Source: Centrapalus pauciflorus (taxonomy: Eukaryota > Streptophyta > Magnoliopsida > Asterales > Asteraceae). Taken from it: a DNA stretch of 64,000 bases. Both the position numbers and the translations under genes were made by a program. Of this stretch, positions 36,612 to 45,573 are shown piece after piece; the first letter of the stretch is position 1, and each line of letters starts with the position of its first letter. A model generated the notes under the pieces. That model had not been told where the DNA came from. It saw only the letters and a list, made by a program, of their open reading frames with translations, and ran no database searches. The DNA lies in assembly GCA_020465985.1 (NCBI GenBank), contig JAANYP010000273.1, positions 1 through 64,000 of the forward strand, read 5' to 3'.

Positions 36612-36928
36612 TCCTCATTTACCCGGCCCATTTTTTTTTTTTTTTTGAATTTTCAAATTTCAAAAATCCGGCCCATTATCTAAACCAACTTAGCCCACAC
36701 ACTAACTTTTCAATCAAAAATTGTGACTAAAAAAAAATTAACTATACAAAAAAAAATTTTAAATGGACTGAAGAAAATATTTTTGTAAAAAAAAATTAAC
36801 AAACAAAACAAAAAAAAAATTAAAATGAAGGAAAGAAAGAAAAAAAAAATTTACACAAACAACAAAAAATTATTAATCAACAAACAAAACAAATACTAAA
36901 AAAATAACAGTATTAACAAAATGTAATT

Positions 36929-37066
36929 GCTCCCCCTTGAATTTCTGAATGTTGCTCCCCCTCAACTTATGATTTCATTTTTCAAATCTGCTCCCCCTAC
37001 AAAATAACAGATAATTTTTATCAGATTTATACAAAATCAGATAAAATGCTTTTCTGCTCCCCTTGC
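36929..37066 (-). other. Cluster of four internal polypurine tracts in C
   Basis: Plus-strand GCTCCCC runs at about 36929, 36953, 36990 and 37056, so the minus strand has four GGGGAGC(A) tracts within 140 bases, starting about 140 bases after the pol stop. Each resembles the terminal tract AAAGGGGGAGAT. Element E has one such tract at the same place. Confidence 0.75.
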
Positions 37067-37201
37067 ACATGACATTCCAGATCTCGTTAAATTCTCAAGT
37101 ATATAAACTTTTTATGAATCATGAATTTAACATCAGATAAACATCACTTAAAAAATTAAAATTTTAAAATTAAAATTTTGAAACTACTGAATTATTAAAT
37201 C

Positions 37202-40200
37202 TTAACGATTCAACATACCTAATTTGTATACCAAAAAATTAAACCGCTTTTCATCTAACGCTTTGGTAAACAAATCAGCTAGTTGATATTCAGTAGGTAC
37301 AAAATATAATTCTATATTTCCATTTTCTACATGATCTTTAATGAAATGATACCGAATGTCTATGTGTTTCGTTTTTGAATGTTGCACCGGATTTGATGCA
37401 ATAGCAATTGCACTCTGAGAATCACAGTATATTGGAATCTTCGTTGGTGTAAACCCGTAATCACGTAGTTGGCTTTTTATCCACAACACTTGAGAACAGC
37501 AAGAAGATACAGCCACGTACTCTGCTTCAGCTGTTGACAATGAAACACAGTGTTGTTTCTTGGATGACCAACATACGGGTTTGTCACCTAAGAATTGTAC
37601 TGCTCCTGACGTACTTTTTCTGTCCATCTTATCACCTGCGTGATCAGCGTCAGAAAAAGCAGTCAGATGAAATGAAGACTCCCTAGGATACCACAAACCA
37701 AGATTTGGAGTACCTTTGAGATATCTTAAAATTCGTTTTGCAGCAGTTAAGTGTGATTCTTTTGGATTTGCCTGATATCTAGCACAGACACATGTAGCAA
37801 ACATAATATCTGGTCTACTGGCTGTTAAGTACATTAATGACCCAATTATACCTCGATAATGGGTTACATCTACAGGTTTTCCTGAGATGTCCGCATCGAG
37901 TTTTGATTTTGAATCCGGAGCCATGGGAGTTTTCATAGGAGTACTATTGACCATGTTAAATTTCTTTAACATGTCTTGGATATATTTTGACTGATTGATA
38001 AAAATACCATCAGTCAATTGTTTTACTTGTAAACCTAAGAAAAAATTTATTTCCCCCATCATGCTCATTTCAAATTTCTGGGACATTAAAAACGCGAATT
38101 TCTTACAAAATTCTGGATTTGTAGACCCAAATATTATATCATCTACATATATCTGTATTACTATGATATCTGGCCCCTGACGTTTTATAAACAGGGTTGT
38201 GTCAACTGCACCTTTTGTAAATCCACATTTCAACAGATATGTTGAAAGTGCATCATACCAAGCACGAGGTGCTTGTTTAAGGCCATACAGTGACTTATCC
38301 AAAATATATACATGATCAGGTTTCGAAGGATCAGTAAACCCTTCGGGCTGATATGTATATACTTCATCTGTTAGCTCCCCGTTTAAAAACGCAGTTTTGA
38401 CATCCATTTGATATACTGTAAAATTTTTATGTGCGGCAAAAGCTAAAAACATCCTTATAGCTTCAATGCGTGCAACTGGTGCGAATGTTTCATCATAATC
38501 AATTCCTTCTTGTTGACTGTATCCTTTGGCCACGAGACGAGCTTTATTCCTAATAATGACACCGTGTTCATCTTTCTTGTTCTTGAAGATCCATTTCGTG
38601 CCAATTATAGATTTGTCTTTTGGTCGCTCAACAAGCCTCCAGACCTTTAACCGTTCGAACTGGTTGAGTTCCTCTTGCATCGCCACAATCCAATCAGCAT
38701 CCAGAAGGGCTTCTTTTACATTTTTAGGCTCAATTTTACTCAAAAAATTTGAAAATAAGCATTCATTCATTGTAGCCCTTCTGGTTTGGACTGATGAAGA
38801 TGGATCACCAATGATATTCTCTATTGGGTGATTTCTTGTCCACTTAACTGTATGTGGAAACGGTTCTATTGGGTCTTGATTGGGATTGGAATCGAAATAT
38901 GGTTCGGGAGTTGTTGCAGATGTTGTAGGTGGAACATCTGAGGTAGGAGCTTCTGACTGTTCAGAAGTAATAGGGGTTTCAGAAGTATGTGGAGGTTCAA
39001 TTGGTTGTACAGTCTCAGTAGTTGACTGCACCTTTGCTGTTGAAGCTTCTCCAGTTTCTTCTGAACTTTGTTGTTGAGAGAGATCTGAAACTACGACTGG
39101 ATCTTCAGTGATCCTGTCAGGCACCAAATTTTGAACATTAGATTTGGGAGTTTCAAAATAATCATCATAAAAGTTCTCAAACAACTTATTTAATTCATTT
39201 TGTTCAGCATTTTGTTTATTTGACCCCAATGAAGTCTGCATGTTAGGTCCGGGTTCTGAACTGGTGTGTTCAGAAGCCATTACCACCCCTTCGTCAAATT
39301 TAACATTTACGCTCTCGTTGACTATCTTGGTTCTCTTATTGTAGATTCGGAAAGCAACCGACTCCTTTGAATACCCGATGAAGATTCCTTCATCTGCCTT
39401 TTGATTAAACTTTCCCAGATTGTCTTTATCATTCAATATAAAGCATCTGCAACCAAAGACATGGAAAAATTTAACATTAGGTATTCGTTTATTGATCAGC
39501 TCATACGGAGTCTTTCCGAATCTTTTATTTATTATTGAACGGTTTTGTGTGAAACATGCTGTTGCAACCGCTTCTGCCCACAAGAACAATGGTAAATTGG
39601 AGTAGGCCAACATCGTCCTAGCTGCTTCCACTAGTGTCCGATTTCTTCTTTCAACTACACCGTTTTGTTGTGGAGTCCGAGCAGCTGAGAATTGATGTGT
39701 AATTCCAACTGAATTTAAGAACGAGTCTAATGATTTGTTCTTGAACTCTGTTCCATTGTCTGAGCGAATTGTCTGGATGGTGAGTTGCAACTTTACTTGT
39801 ATTTTTCGGATGAATTCGATGATAGATTCGGTTGCATTTGATTTGGATTTCAGGAAAAACACCCATGTGTATCGTGAGTAGTCATCAACTATCACCAATA
39901 CATATCTTTTCTTATTTATACTTTGTACTCTCATTGGTCCACACAAATCCATATGCAGTAACTCTAATGCTCTTGTGGATGAGTGTACTGTTTTGGATTT
40001 GTGTGTGGCTTTTGTCATCTTTCCTTTTTCACATGCCGCACATAGTTGCTCTTTTTGAAATTTAAGCGCCGGCAGCCCTTTAACTAACCCTCCTTTTGCT
40101 AGGTTGGTCAGTTCATTGAAATTTAGATGTGAAAGGCGACGATGCCACAGCCATGCTGTTTTAGATGTTGCTTTTGACAATAAGCAGACATCTTTCTTCA

Positions 40201-40552
40201 GATTGATCGAGGCTAAATCAATGGAGTATAGATTTGTTTTCCTGTTTCCTGCTAGAATTTCTTTTCCTTGTGCTGATCTGATGCTGCACCGATTGGCTTT
40301 AAAGTTGACTTCTAACCCCTTATCACACAGTTGTCCAATACTGAATAGATTATGACCAAGACCGTCAACATAAAAGACCTTTTGGATTGTGATTTTGTCA
40401 TACTTCAGACTTCCGTATCCCTTGATCGGACAAAACTGATCGTTTCCAAATCTTACCGTCCCACAGAACTTTTCTACAAAGTCCGTGAGTGTGTCTCGTT
40501 GTCCGGTCATGTGTTTGGAGCATCCCGAATCAAGGTACCAGACATGGTTTAC
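37202..40552 (-). CDS. Pol of element C (PR-IN-RT-RNaseH), open
   Basis: Copia-order polyprotein. Protease WYLDSGCSKHMTG at the start; pre-integrase WLWHRRLSHLNF and the CAACEKGK zinc region; integrase catalytic MDLCGP, RSDNGTEF and NGVVERRNRTL; RT with QMDVKTAFLNGEL and IYVDDIIFGST; RNase H with FSDADHAG, STAEAEYVAV and KHIDIRYHFI, ending at NR. About 1116 codons without a stop. The frame opens right after a TAG at 40553-40555, overlaps the end of gag by 23 bases and is shifted by +1 against it, so pol needs a frameshift or splicing. The first in-frame ATG (40510) is inside the protease motif and is an unlikely start. Confidence 0.92.
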   Translation of the reverse strand, partial: VNHVWYLDSGCSKHMTGQRDTLTDFVEKFCGTVRFGNDQFCPIKGYGSLKYDKITIQKVFYVDGLGHNLFSIGQLCDKGLEVNFKANRCSIRSAQGKEILAGNRKTNLYSIDLASINLKKDVCLLSKATSKTAWLWHRRLSHLNFNELTNLAKGGLVKGLPALKFQKEQLCAACEKGKMTKATHKSKTVHSSTRALELLHMDLCGPMRVQSINKKRYVLVIVDDYSRYTWVFFLKSKSNATESIIEFIRKIQVKLQLTIQTIRSDNGTEFKNKSLDSFLNSVGITHQFSAARTPQQNGVVERRNRTLVEAARTMLAYSNLPLFLWAEAVATACFTQNRSIINKRFGKTPYELINKRIPNVKFFHVFGCRCFILNDKDNLGKFNQKADEGIFIGYSKESVAFRIYNKRTKIVNESVNVKFDEGVVMASEHTSSEPGPNMQTSLGSNKQNAEQNELNKLFENFYDDYFETPKSNVQNLVPDRITEDPVVVSDLSQQQSSEETGEASTAKVQSTTETVQPIEPPHTSETPITSEQSEAPTSDVPPTTSATTPEPYFDSNPNQDPIEPFPHTVKWTRNHPIENIIGDPSSSVQTRRATMNECLFSNFLSKIEPKNVKEALLDADWIVAMQEELNQFERLKVWRLVERPKDKSIIGTKWIFKNKKDEHGVIIRNKARLVAKGYSQQEGIDYDETFAPVARIEAIRMFLAFAAHKNFTVYQMDVKTAFLNGELTDEVYTYQPEGFTDPSKPDHVYILDKSLYGLKQAPRAWYDALSTYLLKCGFTKGAVDTTLFIKRQGPDIIVIQIYVDDIIFGSTNPEFCKKFAFLMSQKFEMSMMGEINFFLGLQVKQLTDGIFINQSKYIQDMLKKFNMVNSTPMKTPMAPDSKSKLDADISGKPVDVTHYRGIIGSLMYLTASRPDIMFATCVCARYQANPKESHLTAAKRILRYLKGTPNLGLWYPRESSFHLTAFSDADHAGDKMDRKSTSGAVQFLGDKPVCWSSKKQHCVSLSTAEAEYVAVSSCCSQVLWIKSQLRDYGFTPTKIPIYCDSQSAIAIASNPVQHSKTKHIDIRYHFIKDHVENGNIELYFVPTEYQLADLFTKALDEKRFNFLVYKLGMLNR

Positions 40553-43500
40553 CTATAAAACGTAATAGCACATGAGGTACCCACTTGTAGTTGGGTACTT
40601 TAGTTTTAGGTAAAACATGCATAGTATCATTTGTTTTTCTAACTGATATGGCTTTAGGCTTATCGTTTGAATTTATTTTAGGTACCCATTTTTGAATTGT
40701 TCTTTTGGGTATCCACTTTTGTACAATTCGCTGTGGAATTGTTTTTGAAATTTTTATCTGTGGATCCTTTTTCTGTTCATACAATGAGTCCTTTTTCTTT
40801 GGTTGCCACACAAGCTTATTATACTTCACAGTTTCAGACTTACAAACATAAGAATTCAAAGCAATTAATTTCGATCTTGAAAACTTAATACAAGAATTAT
40901 TAACAATTTTATCATTATTACAGACAGAATGTTCAATTTTGCTGTTTCTATTTGTAACAATTTTTTCTTTCACGCGCCATTCTTGTTTTATAATCTTGTT
41001 TTTCTCTTCTCTTTGCTTCTTTCGCCACACTTGTTTTCTCGACCCGTTCACAACGTTATCTGACATAAAAGAAGTTTGAGAATTAGAAGATTTAGATGCT
41101 TGTTTTTTCTGTAACCTTTTCATACCTGTTGAAGATTTGACTTTACGTGCAAAAGAGTCCGTTGATGAGGATGATTCACCCTTTTCAAAACTAGGAGACT
41201 TAACAAACAGTTTTGTTTTCTCCTTCTTTTGTTGCACTGATGGTGAATATTCAGATGGTTTTAAAGAGTCTGTAGTCATTCTTTGCAGAATTTTAACAGA
41301 TTCTTTATTACCAGTTGATAGTTTGTTAGTCAAAGGTTTGATAAATTCACCAATTTTACCGAATCTTTGATCTAATGAATTAATATCAGAGTGCATGAAC
41401 AGATCAAATTCTTTTTCTGAATTTATAGAATCCAGAGAAATAGATGAATGTGGATCAGACACATTTATGTTTTTAGACTTATCTTGCAACTTTTGTTCTA
41501 TTTTTAGTAATTCAGACTTGAGTGTTCCATTCTCTGTCTCAAAACTTTTAATTTTCAATTCTAAATCAGAATTTATCTGTTCTAAAATTGAATTTGGTAA
41601 ATATAGTTTTTGAGACTGAGTTGGTAATTCAGACAAATCCTTTTCAGAATAAGTTTGAATGTACTCTTCTTTAGTATCAACAATGTTGCTGATTTCATTT
41701 ATCTTGGTATAGTCAACATAATTTTGCATTTTGTCTGATCTTGACCTTTTGATTTCTTCACTGGATTCTACTTCTTCAGATGCTTTCAAGAATGTCATTT
41801 TTAATCCTAAATTCATGTATCTGACATCATATAATGTTGGTGAATGTGATATAGCTTTTGTCAGATACTTAGGATTTTCCCAACCAATACCAGATTTAGA
41901 GTTATAAAACTCTGTATCTTTTGGTTGATTTAAATATATTGTTTGATCTGTTTGCCCTCTTTTAATAAATTCATCCTCCATCTTCTTTATTTTCTCATAG
42001 AGTTTAGTTCTTTCTTCAAATATGGCATGATATTTTACAGAAAAGTTTGAGGCTTCTAATTCAGTTATTCGCAGACTTTCTTGTAAATCAGATATTTTGT
42101 GATTCAGATTGAGTATATTGCTTTGAAGTTCTTTTTCCTTATCTTGTAAGTCTGAGACAGCTCGTAAAGCTAAGGCTTTATCTTTGGAAAAATCTAGGAC
42201 TAAATTGTGTTCATTTAGAAGTTTGTTTTCCAAAGAATGAACCTTTTTCTTTTCTGCTTTTAAGGATTTTTCAAACTTTTTAAGCATGAAAGCCATATTA
42301 GTTAGTTTTTCTTCTAATATGCATGAGTCGTCAATATCAGAATCTGAAATAGAATTTACCTCTTGTCCTTCTGAATCCTCTGAGTTATCAGACTCTGAAT
42401 CCTCCTCATTTTCAGCTTTATTTTGGCCAGATGCCATTAATGCAACTTCTTCTTTTTCTTCCTCTTCATCAAAATCAGATTCTCTCTGCTCTTCATCCTC
42501 TTCATCCGTCAGTCCAACCCACACCTCATCTTCAGCTATCATAGCTGATTCACTCAGTTCAGATTCATTGAAGATTTCTGACTTTAAACAGATATGGGCA
42601 TCTTCATCTAAAATATCATCATCTTCAGATAACTGTAACCAATGATCATCCTCCGCCATAAGAGCTTTGCCTGACTCTTTCTCTTTGGCTAAGAGGGCCT
42701 TTCTTGTATAGTAGTCTGAATTTTTGACTACTGGAGATCTGCATTCCCGGGCATAGTGACCTGGTTTTCCACAGTTATAGCATTTCTGTTCAGATTCCTT
42801 CTTGGTTGATTTATCTGACTTCTCATATTTGTCAGACTTTCGTGCACTACTTTCTCCAGCCTTCTCATACTTATCCTTTTTCTCAACTTTCCTTGAGCCT
42901 GTTTTGTAGCGCATTTTGTTGTTTGTTGGCTTCCTGTAAAATTTCTTCTGAAATGCCTTTGTAAGCAGTGCCATCTGTTTTTTCATCTCTTCAATCTCTG
43001 AATCTGCAGATGAATCTGATGATTCTGATTCTGATGATGTACTGCTGATTACCGCTCTTTTCTCCTTTTTGAGCTTGTATTTATACTTTTTCTCCGCCAG
43101 TAGAGCTAGTGGATCAGCAGTTTCTTTTTCCGCTTTCTTCTTTCCAGATATTTTCCTCAAAACAACTTCTTGGTAGTTGTTGAGGTTATCAAATAGCATA
43201 TGAAAATCCATCTCCTCTATATCTTTCGTTTGTTGGATGATCATAGCATATTTTTCCCATTCTGGATTTAGGACATTTAAAAATTTGACATTGATGTCCA
43301 AGTTGGACTTCGTCACTCCGTTTCTTTTTACTTCACTTACCAGATTTACAAATCTGAGATATGTGTTTTCCAGAAGTTCACCTTCACGGGCTCTAAAGTT
43401 CTCAAATGTCATTAGACTATTCCTAGCCCTATTAGTAGCAGCTCTGTCTGATCCCCGCATGATTTTGCATACTTCATCCCAGATGGATTTAGCAGTCTTT

Positions 43501-43829
43501 GTATTTGTCAGACAAGTGTATATTTCATTGGGGATTGAAATTAACAATAACTTTCTTGCAGTCTTGTCGCCTAACTTTCTCTTTTTCTGGGCTTCTGTTA
43601 GGTTTGTTACCTCAACAGTCCTTGGTGGTATTGGGGGATTGCCAGTTGGTACTCCTGGGATTGTTTCCATAAAGATTGCTGGTCCTTCAGTTAATGATTT
43701 CAGCATTTCTTCAGACAAATCATGGAAACTTATAAATTCCAGAAACCGCTCCCGCCATTGAACATATTCCCCACTGTATAAGATTGGGGGTTTGGTTTCT
43801 GATCCCATAGCAAGTGCATCTTTAGACAT
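40530..43829 (-). CDS. Gag of element C, 1099 residues
   Basis: Start chosen at ATG 43829 (MSKDALAMGSETKPP). Twelve codons upstream only a TTG is available. Residues about 10-250 are the copia Gag domain (YVQWRERFLEFISFH, KLLLISIPNEIY, AKSIWDEVCKIM). The CCHC knuckle CYNCGKPGHYAREC follows near residue 360. Residues about 420-500 are strongly acidic, then about 140 residues of likely coiled coil (EEKLTNMAFMLKKFEKS, LQDKEKELQSNILNLNHKI), then a basic tail with repeated WVPK/WKPK words. It is far longer than an ordinary copia Gag, as in SIRE-type elements. It ends 23 bases into the pol frame. Confidence 0.9.
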   Translation of the reverse strand: MSKDALAMGSETKPPILYSGEYVQWRERFLEFISFHDLSEEMLKSLTEGPAIFMETIPGVPTGNPPIPPRTVEVTNLTEAQKKRKLGDKTARKLLLISIPNEIYTCLTNTKTAKSIWDEVCKIMRGSDRAATNRARNSLMTFENFRAREGELLENTYLRFVNLVSEVKRNGVTKSNLDINVKFLNVLNPEWEKYAMIIQQTKDIEEMDFHMLFDNLNNYQEVVLRKISGKKKAEKETADPLALLAEKKYKYKLKKEKRAVISSTSSESESSDSSADSEIEEMKKQMALLTKAFQKKFYRKPTNNKMRYKTGSRKVEKKDKYEKAGESSARKSDKYEKSDKSTKKESEQKCYNCGKPGHYARECRSPVVKNSDYYTRKALLAKEKESGKALMAEDDHWLQLSEDDDILDEDAHICLKSEIFNESELSESAMIAEDEVWVGLTDEEDEEQRESDFDEEEEKEEVALMASGQNKAENEEDSESDNSEDSEGQEVNSISDSDIDDSCILEEKLTNMAFMLKKFEKSLKAEKKKVHSLENKLLNEHNLVLDFSKDKALALRAVSDLQDKEKELQSNILNLNHKISDLQESLRITELEASNFSVKYHAIFEERTKLYEKIKKMEDEFIKRGQTDQTIYLNQPKDTEFYNSKSGIGWENPKYLTKAISHSPTLYDVRYMNLGLKMTFLKASEEVESSEEIKRSRSDKMQNYVDYTKINEISNIVDTKEEYIQTYSEKDLSELPTQSQKLYLPNSILEQINSDLELKIKSFETENGTLKSELLKIEQKLQDKSKNINVSDPHSSISLDSINSEKEFDLFMHSDINSLDQRFGKIGEFIKPLTNKLSTGNKESVKILQRMTTDSLKPSEYSPSVQQKKEKTKLFVKSPSFEKGESSSSTDSFARKVKSSTGMKRLQKKQASKSSNSQTSFMSDNVVNGSRKQVWRKKQREEKNKIIKQEWRVKEKIVTNRNSKIEHSVCNNDKIVNNSCIKFSRSKLIALNSYVCKSETVKYNKLVWQPKKKDSLYEQKKDPQIKISKTIPQRIVQKWIPKRTIQKWVPKINSNDKPKAISVRKTNDTMHVLPKTKVPNYKWVPHVLLRFIGKPCLVP

Positions 43830-44054
43830 GTTGATTGTTCGTTGGGAAACTTTAACCAAGATCAAATGAACTCCGAATGAGATTGAAAACTTTGATCACA
43901 CCTTGAAATACAGATTAGTACTGAAATCTACAACACAATGACTTGTTAGTAGCAATAAGCAGTTTGAATCAAGCAGTGAATTGTGTTTGGATTAATGTGT
44001 GTGACAGACTTGAATGATTCTTGTGTTATGAGTGAAACTTGAATGAATGTTGTG

Positions 44055-44671
44055 TGAAACTCGATTGTGTCTTTTCCCAAACTCGATTGGATCTTTGATC
44101 AAACTCGATTGATTCTTTGAACAAACTCGAATGTGTGTTTGATCAAACTCGAATCAAGTATATGAAATTCACTCTCGAATGAGTCTTCTGTTAAACACGA
44201 ATGAATGTTATACAAAACTCGAATGAGTGTTTTGTAAAACTCGAATCAATGTTATAGAAAACTCGAATGTGTCTGTTGCAAAACTCGAGTGAATACAACT
44301 TGAATGGGTCTTTTATAAATCTCGAATGGGTCTTATATAAAACTCGAATGGACTTTATATAAAACTCGAATGAGTCTTATATAAAACTCGAATGAGTCTT
44401 ATGTAAAACTCGAATGAGTCTTATATAAAACTCGAATGGGCTTTATATAAAACTCGAATTGTTCTGAAATTCTAGTTGTCAACTCGAATATTACAGTTTG
44501 GCGTCTCGACTAATAGTAAGACACAACTCGACTAACAAAACTAACCGACTCGATTAACTAAGATTCCCGACTCGATTAACTAAGATTCCCGACTCGATTA
44601 ACTAAGACACCCGACTCGATTAACTGTTATATTCAACTCGATTTACACACAAGATGTGTATAATTCGAGTT
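44055..44671. repeat. AACTCGAAT array in the leader of element C
   Basis: Tandem units near 22 bp, for example ATAAAACTCGAATGAGTCTT at 44310-44460, changing to GACTCGATTAACTAAGATTC units at 44560-44640. It lies between the primer site and gag, and uses the same core word and orientation as the array at 35347-36027. Confidence 0.9.
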
Positions 44672-45071
44672 TCTTAGAATTTGCAGTTTTTCAAGTCTTA
44701 AATTCAGATTAAATCCAAATTTTACCCAATTTCATTCAAATTGTAATCGAAGGTAAGGTTTTTGAATACAAACAGTTTTTGTAAAGCTCTTTTATGTAAA
44801 AATGGATCTAAACCAGACTTTTTCAATGAAACAGTACCGGTTTTTGGACTTTTTCAAAATTTTAGAAAATTGCTCAGATCTTTTTCTGTGTTTTGAAAAT
44901 CAAAACAAGTTTGTATTCGGTTGATTCGTCTTTGAAACCTGAACCTTCGATCCAATTTACACTTTGAATGAACAACAGAATCAAAACCCCTAGTGATTTT
45001 AGGGTTTTTCCGAAAAATGCTCAAGAACACGAAGAACAGATTCAATCTCAAACAAAATTATTCATTCCTAA

Positions 45072-45084
45072 GGCTCTGATACCA
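45072..45084 (-). other. Element C primer-binding site (initiator Met tRNA)
   Basis: Minus strand TGGTATCAGAGCC, two bases inside the 5' LTR. Confidence 0.93.
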
Positions 45085-45086
45085 AT

Positions 45087-45390
45087 TGTGAAAAATAGTT
45101 TCTACGAATTCAATCAACAATATGCAATTAATAAGAACAATAAATGTAATCAATACTGACCGAATGATTTGATTGATATTCTTGATGATTACAGAATGAT
45201 TTCTGGAATATTCTTGTACTGAGCAGTTTTTTCTAAATCAAATGCGTACAAAAAGATATATGACAGATCTGACAAAATCTTTCTATTTTGAAAGTCAACA
45301 TGACTATTTATACACATTTACAAACTAAAAGGAAATTACATATTAAGTCCCTAGACTTTGGTATTTCATCAACTAAAACATATTCCAACA
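45087..45390 (-). repeat. Element C 5' LTR (304 bp)
   Basis: Pairs with 31839-32142. The TATA box reads TATAAATAG on the minus strand at 45304-45312. Confidence 0.95.
45304..45312 (-). promoter_or_regulatory. TATA box of element C 5' LTR
   Basis: TATAAATAG on the minus strand, about 80 bases into the LTR, in a normal position for a short copia LTR. Confidence 0.65.
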
Positions 45391-45471
45391 GTTAGTTAGC
45401 ATTTATTATTGTATTGTATTATATATATTACTATTTGAGAATAATGAAGACACATTCTCTGAAAACCATTA
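45391..45471 (+). repeat. Element B 5' LTR, second part
   Basis: Resumes after element C, starting with the duplicated GTTAG (45391-45395) and ending AAACCATTA directly before the primer site. Confidence 0.88.
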
Positions 45472-45484
45472 TGGTATCAGAGCC
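45472..45484 (+). other. Element B primer-binding site (initiator Met tRNA)
   Basis: TGGTATCAGAGCC immediately after the LTR, with no spacer. Confidence 0.93.
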
Positions 45485-45573
45485 ATAAAAGGTACGACTC
45501 TACCTTTCTCGATAGCTACGGTTGTCTCCTCCAATCAATCTCCGACAAAGTTTGTTTCTTTATTCTCTTATCA

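Larger units (their letters stand above)
31839..45390 (-). mobile_element. Element C: large intact-looking Ty1/copia with ORF3 (SIRE-like)
   Basis: A 13.55-kb element read right to left: 304-bp LTR, primer site, a long leader with a repeat array, gag, pol, a cluster of purine tracts, a TATA-like box with leader and predicted intron, ORF3, terminal polypurine tract, LTR. The two LTRs differ at only about two of 304 bases and the duplication is exact, so insertion is recent. Gag and pol are open with all catalytic motifs. ORF3 has two frame changes. Size and plan match the SIRE/Maximus group. Confidence 0.93.

Noticed and set aside
42286..42645. Serine-rich plus-strand frame (119 residues)
   Set aside because: Antisense of the acidic Gag segment of element C; GAA/GAT codons read backwards give serine and phenylalanine.
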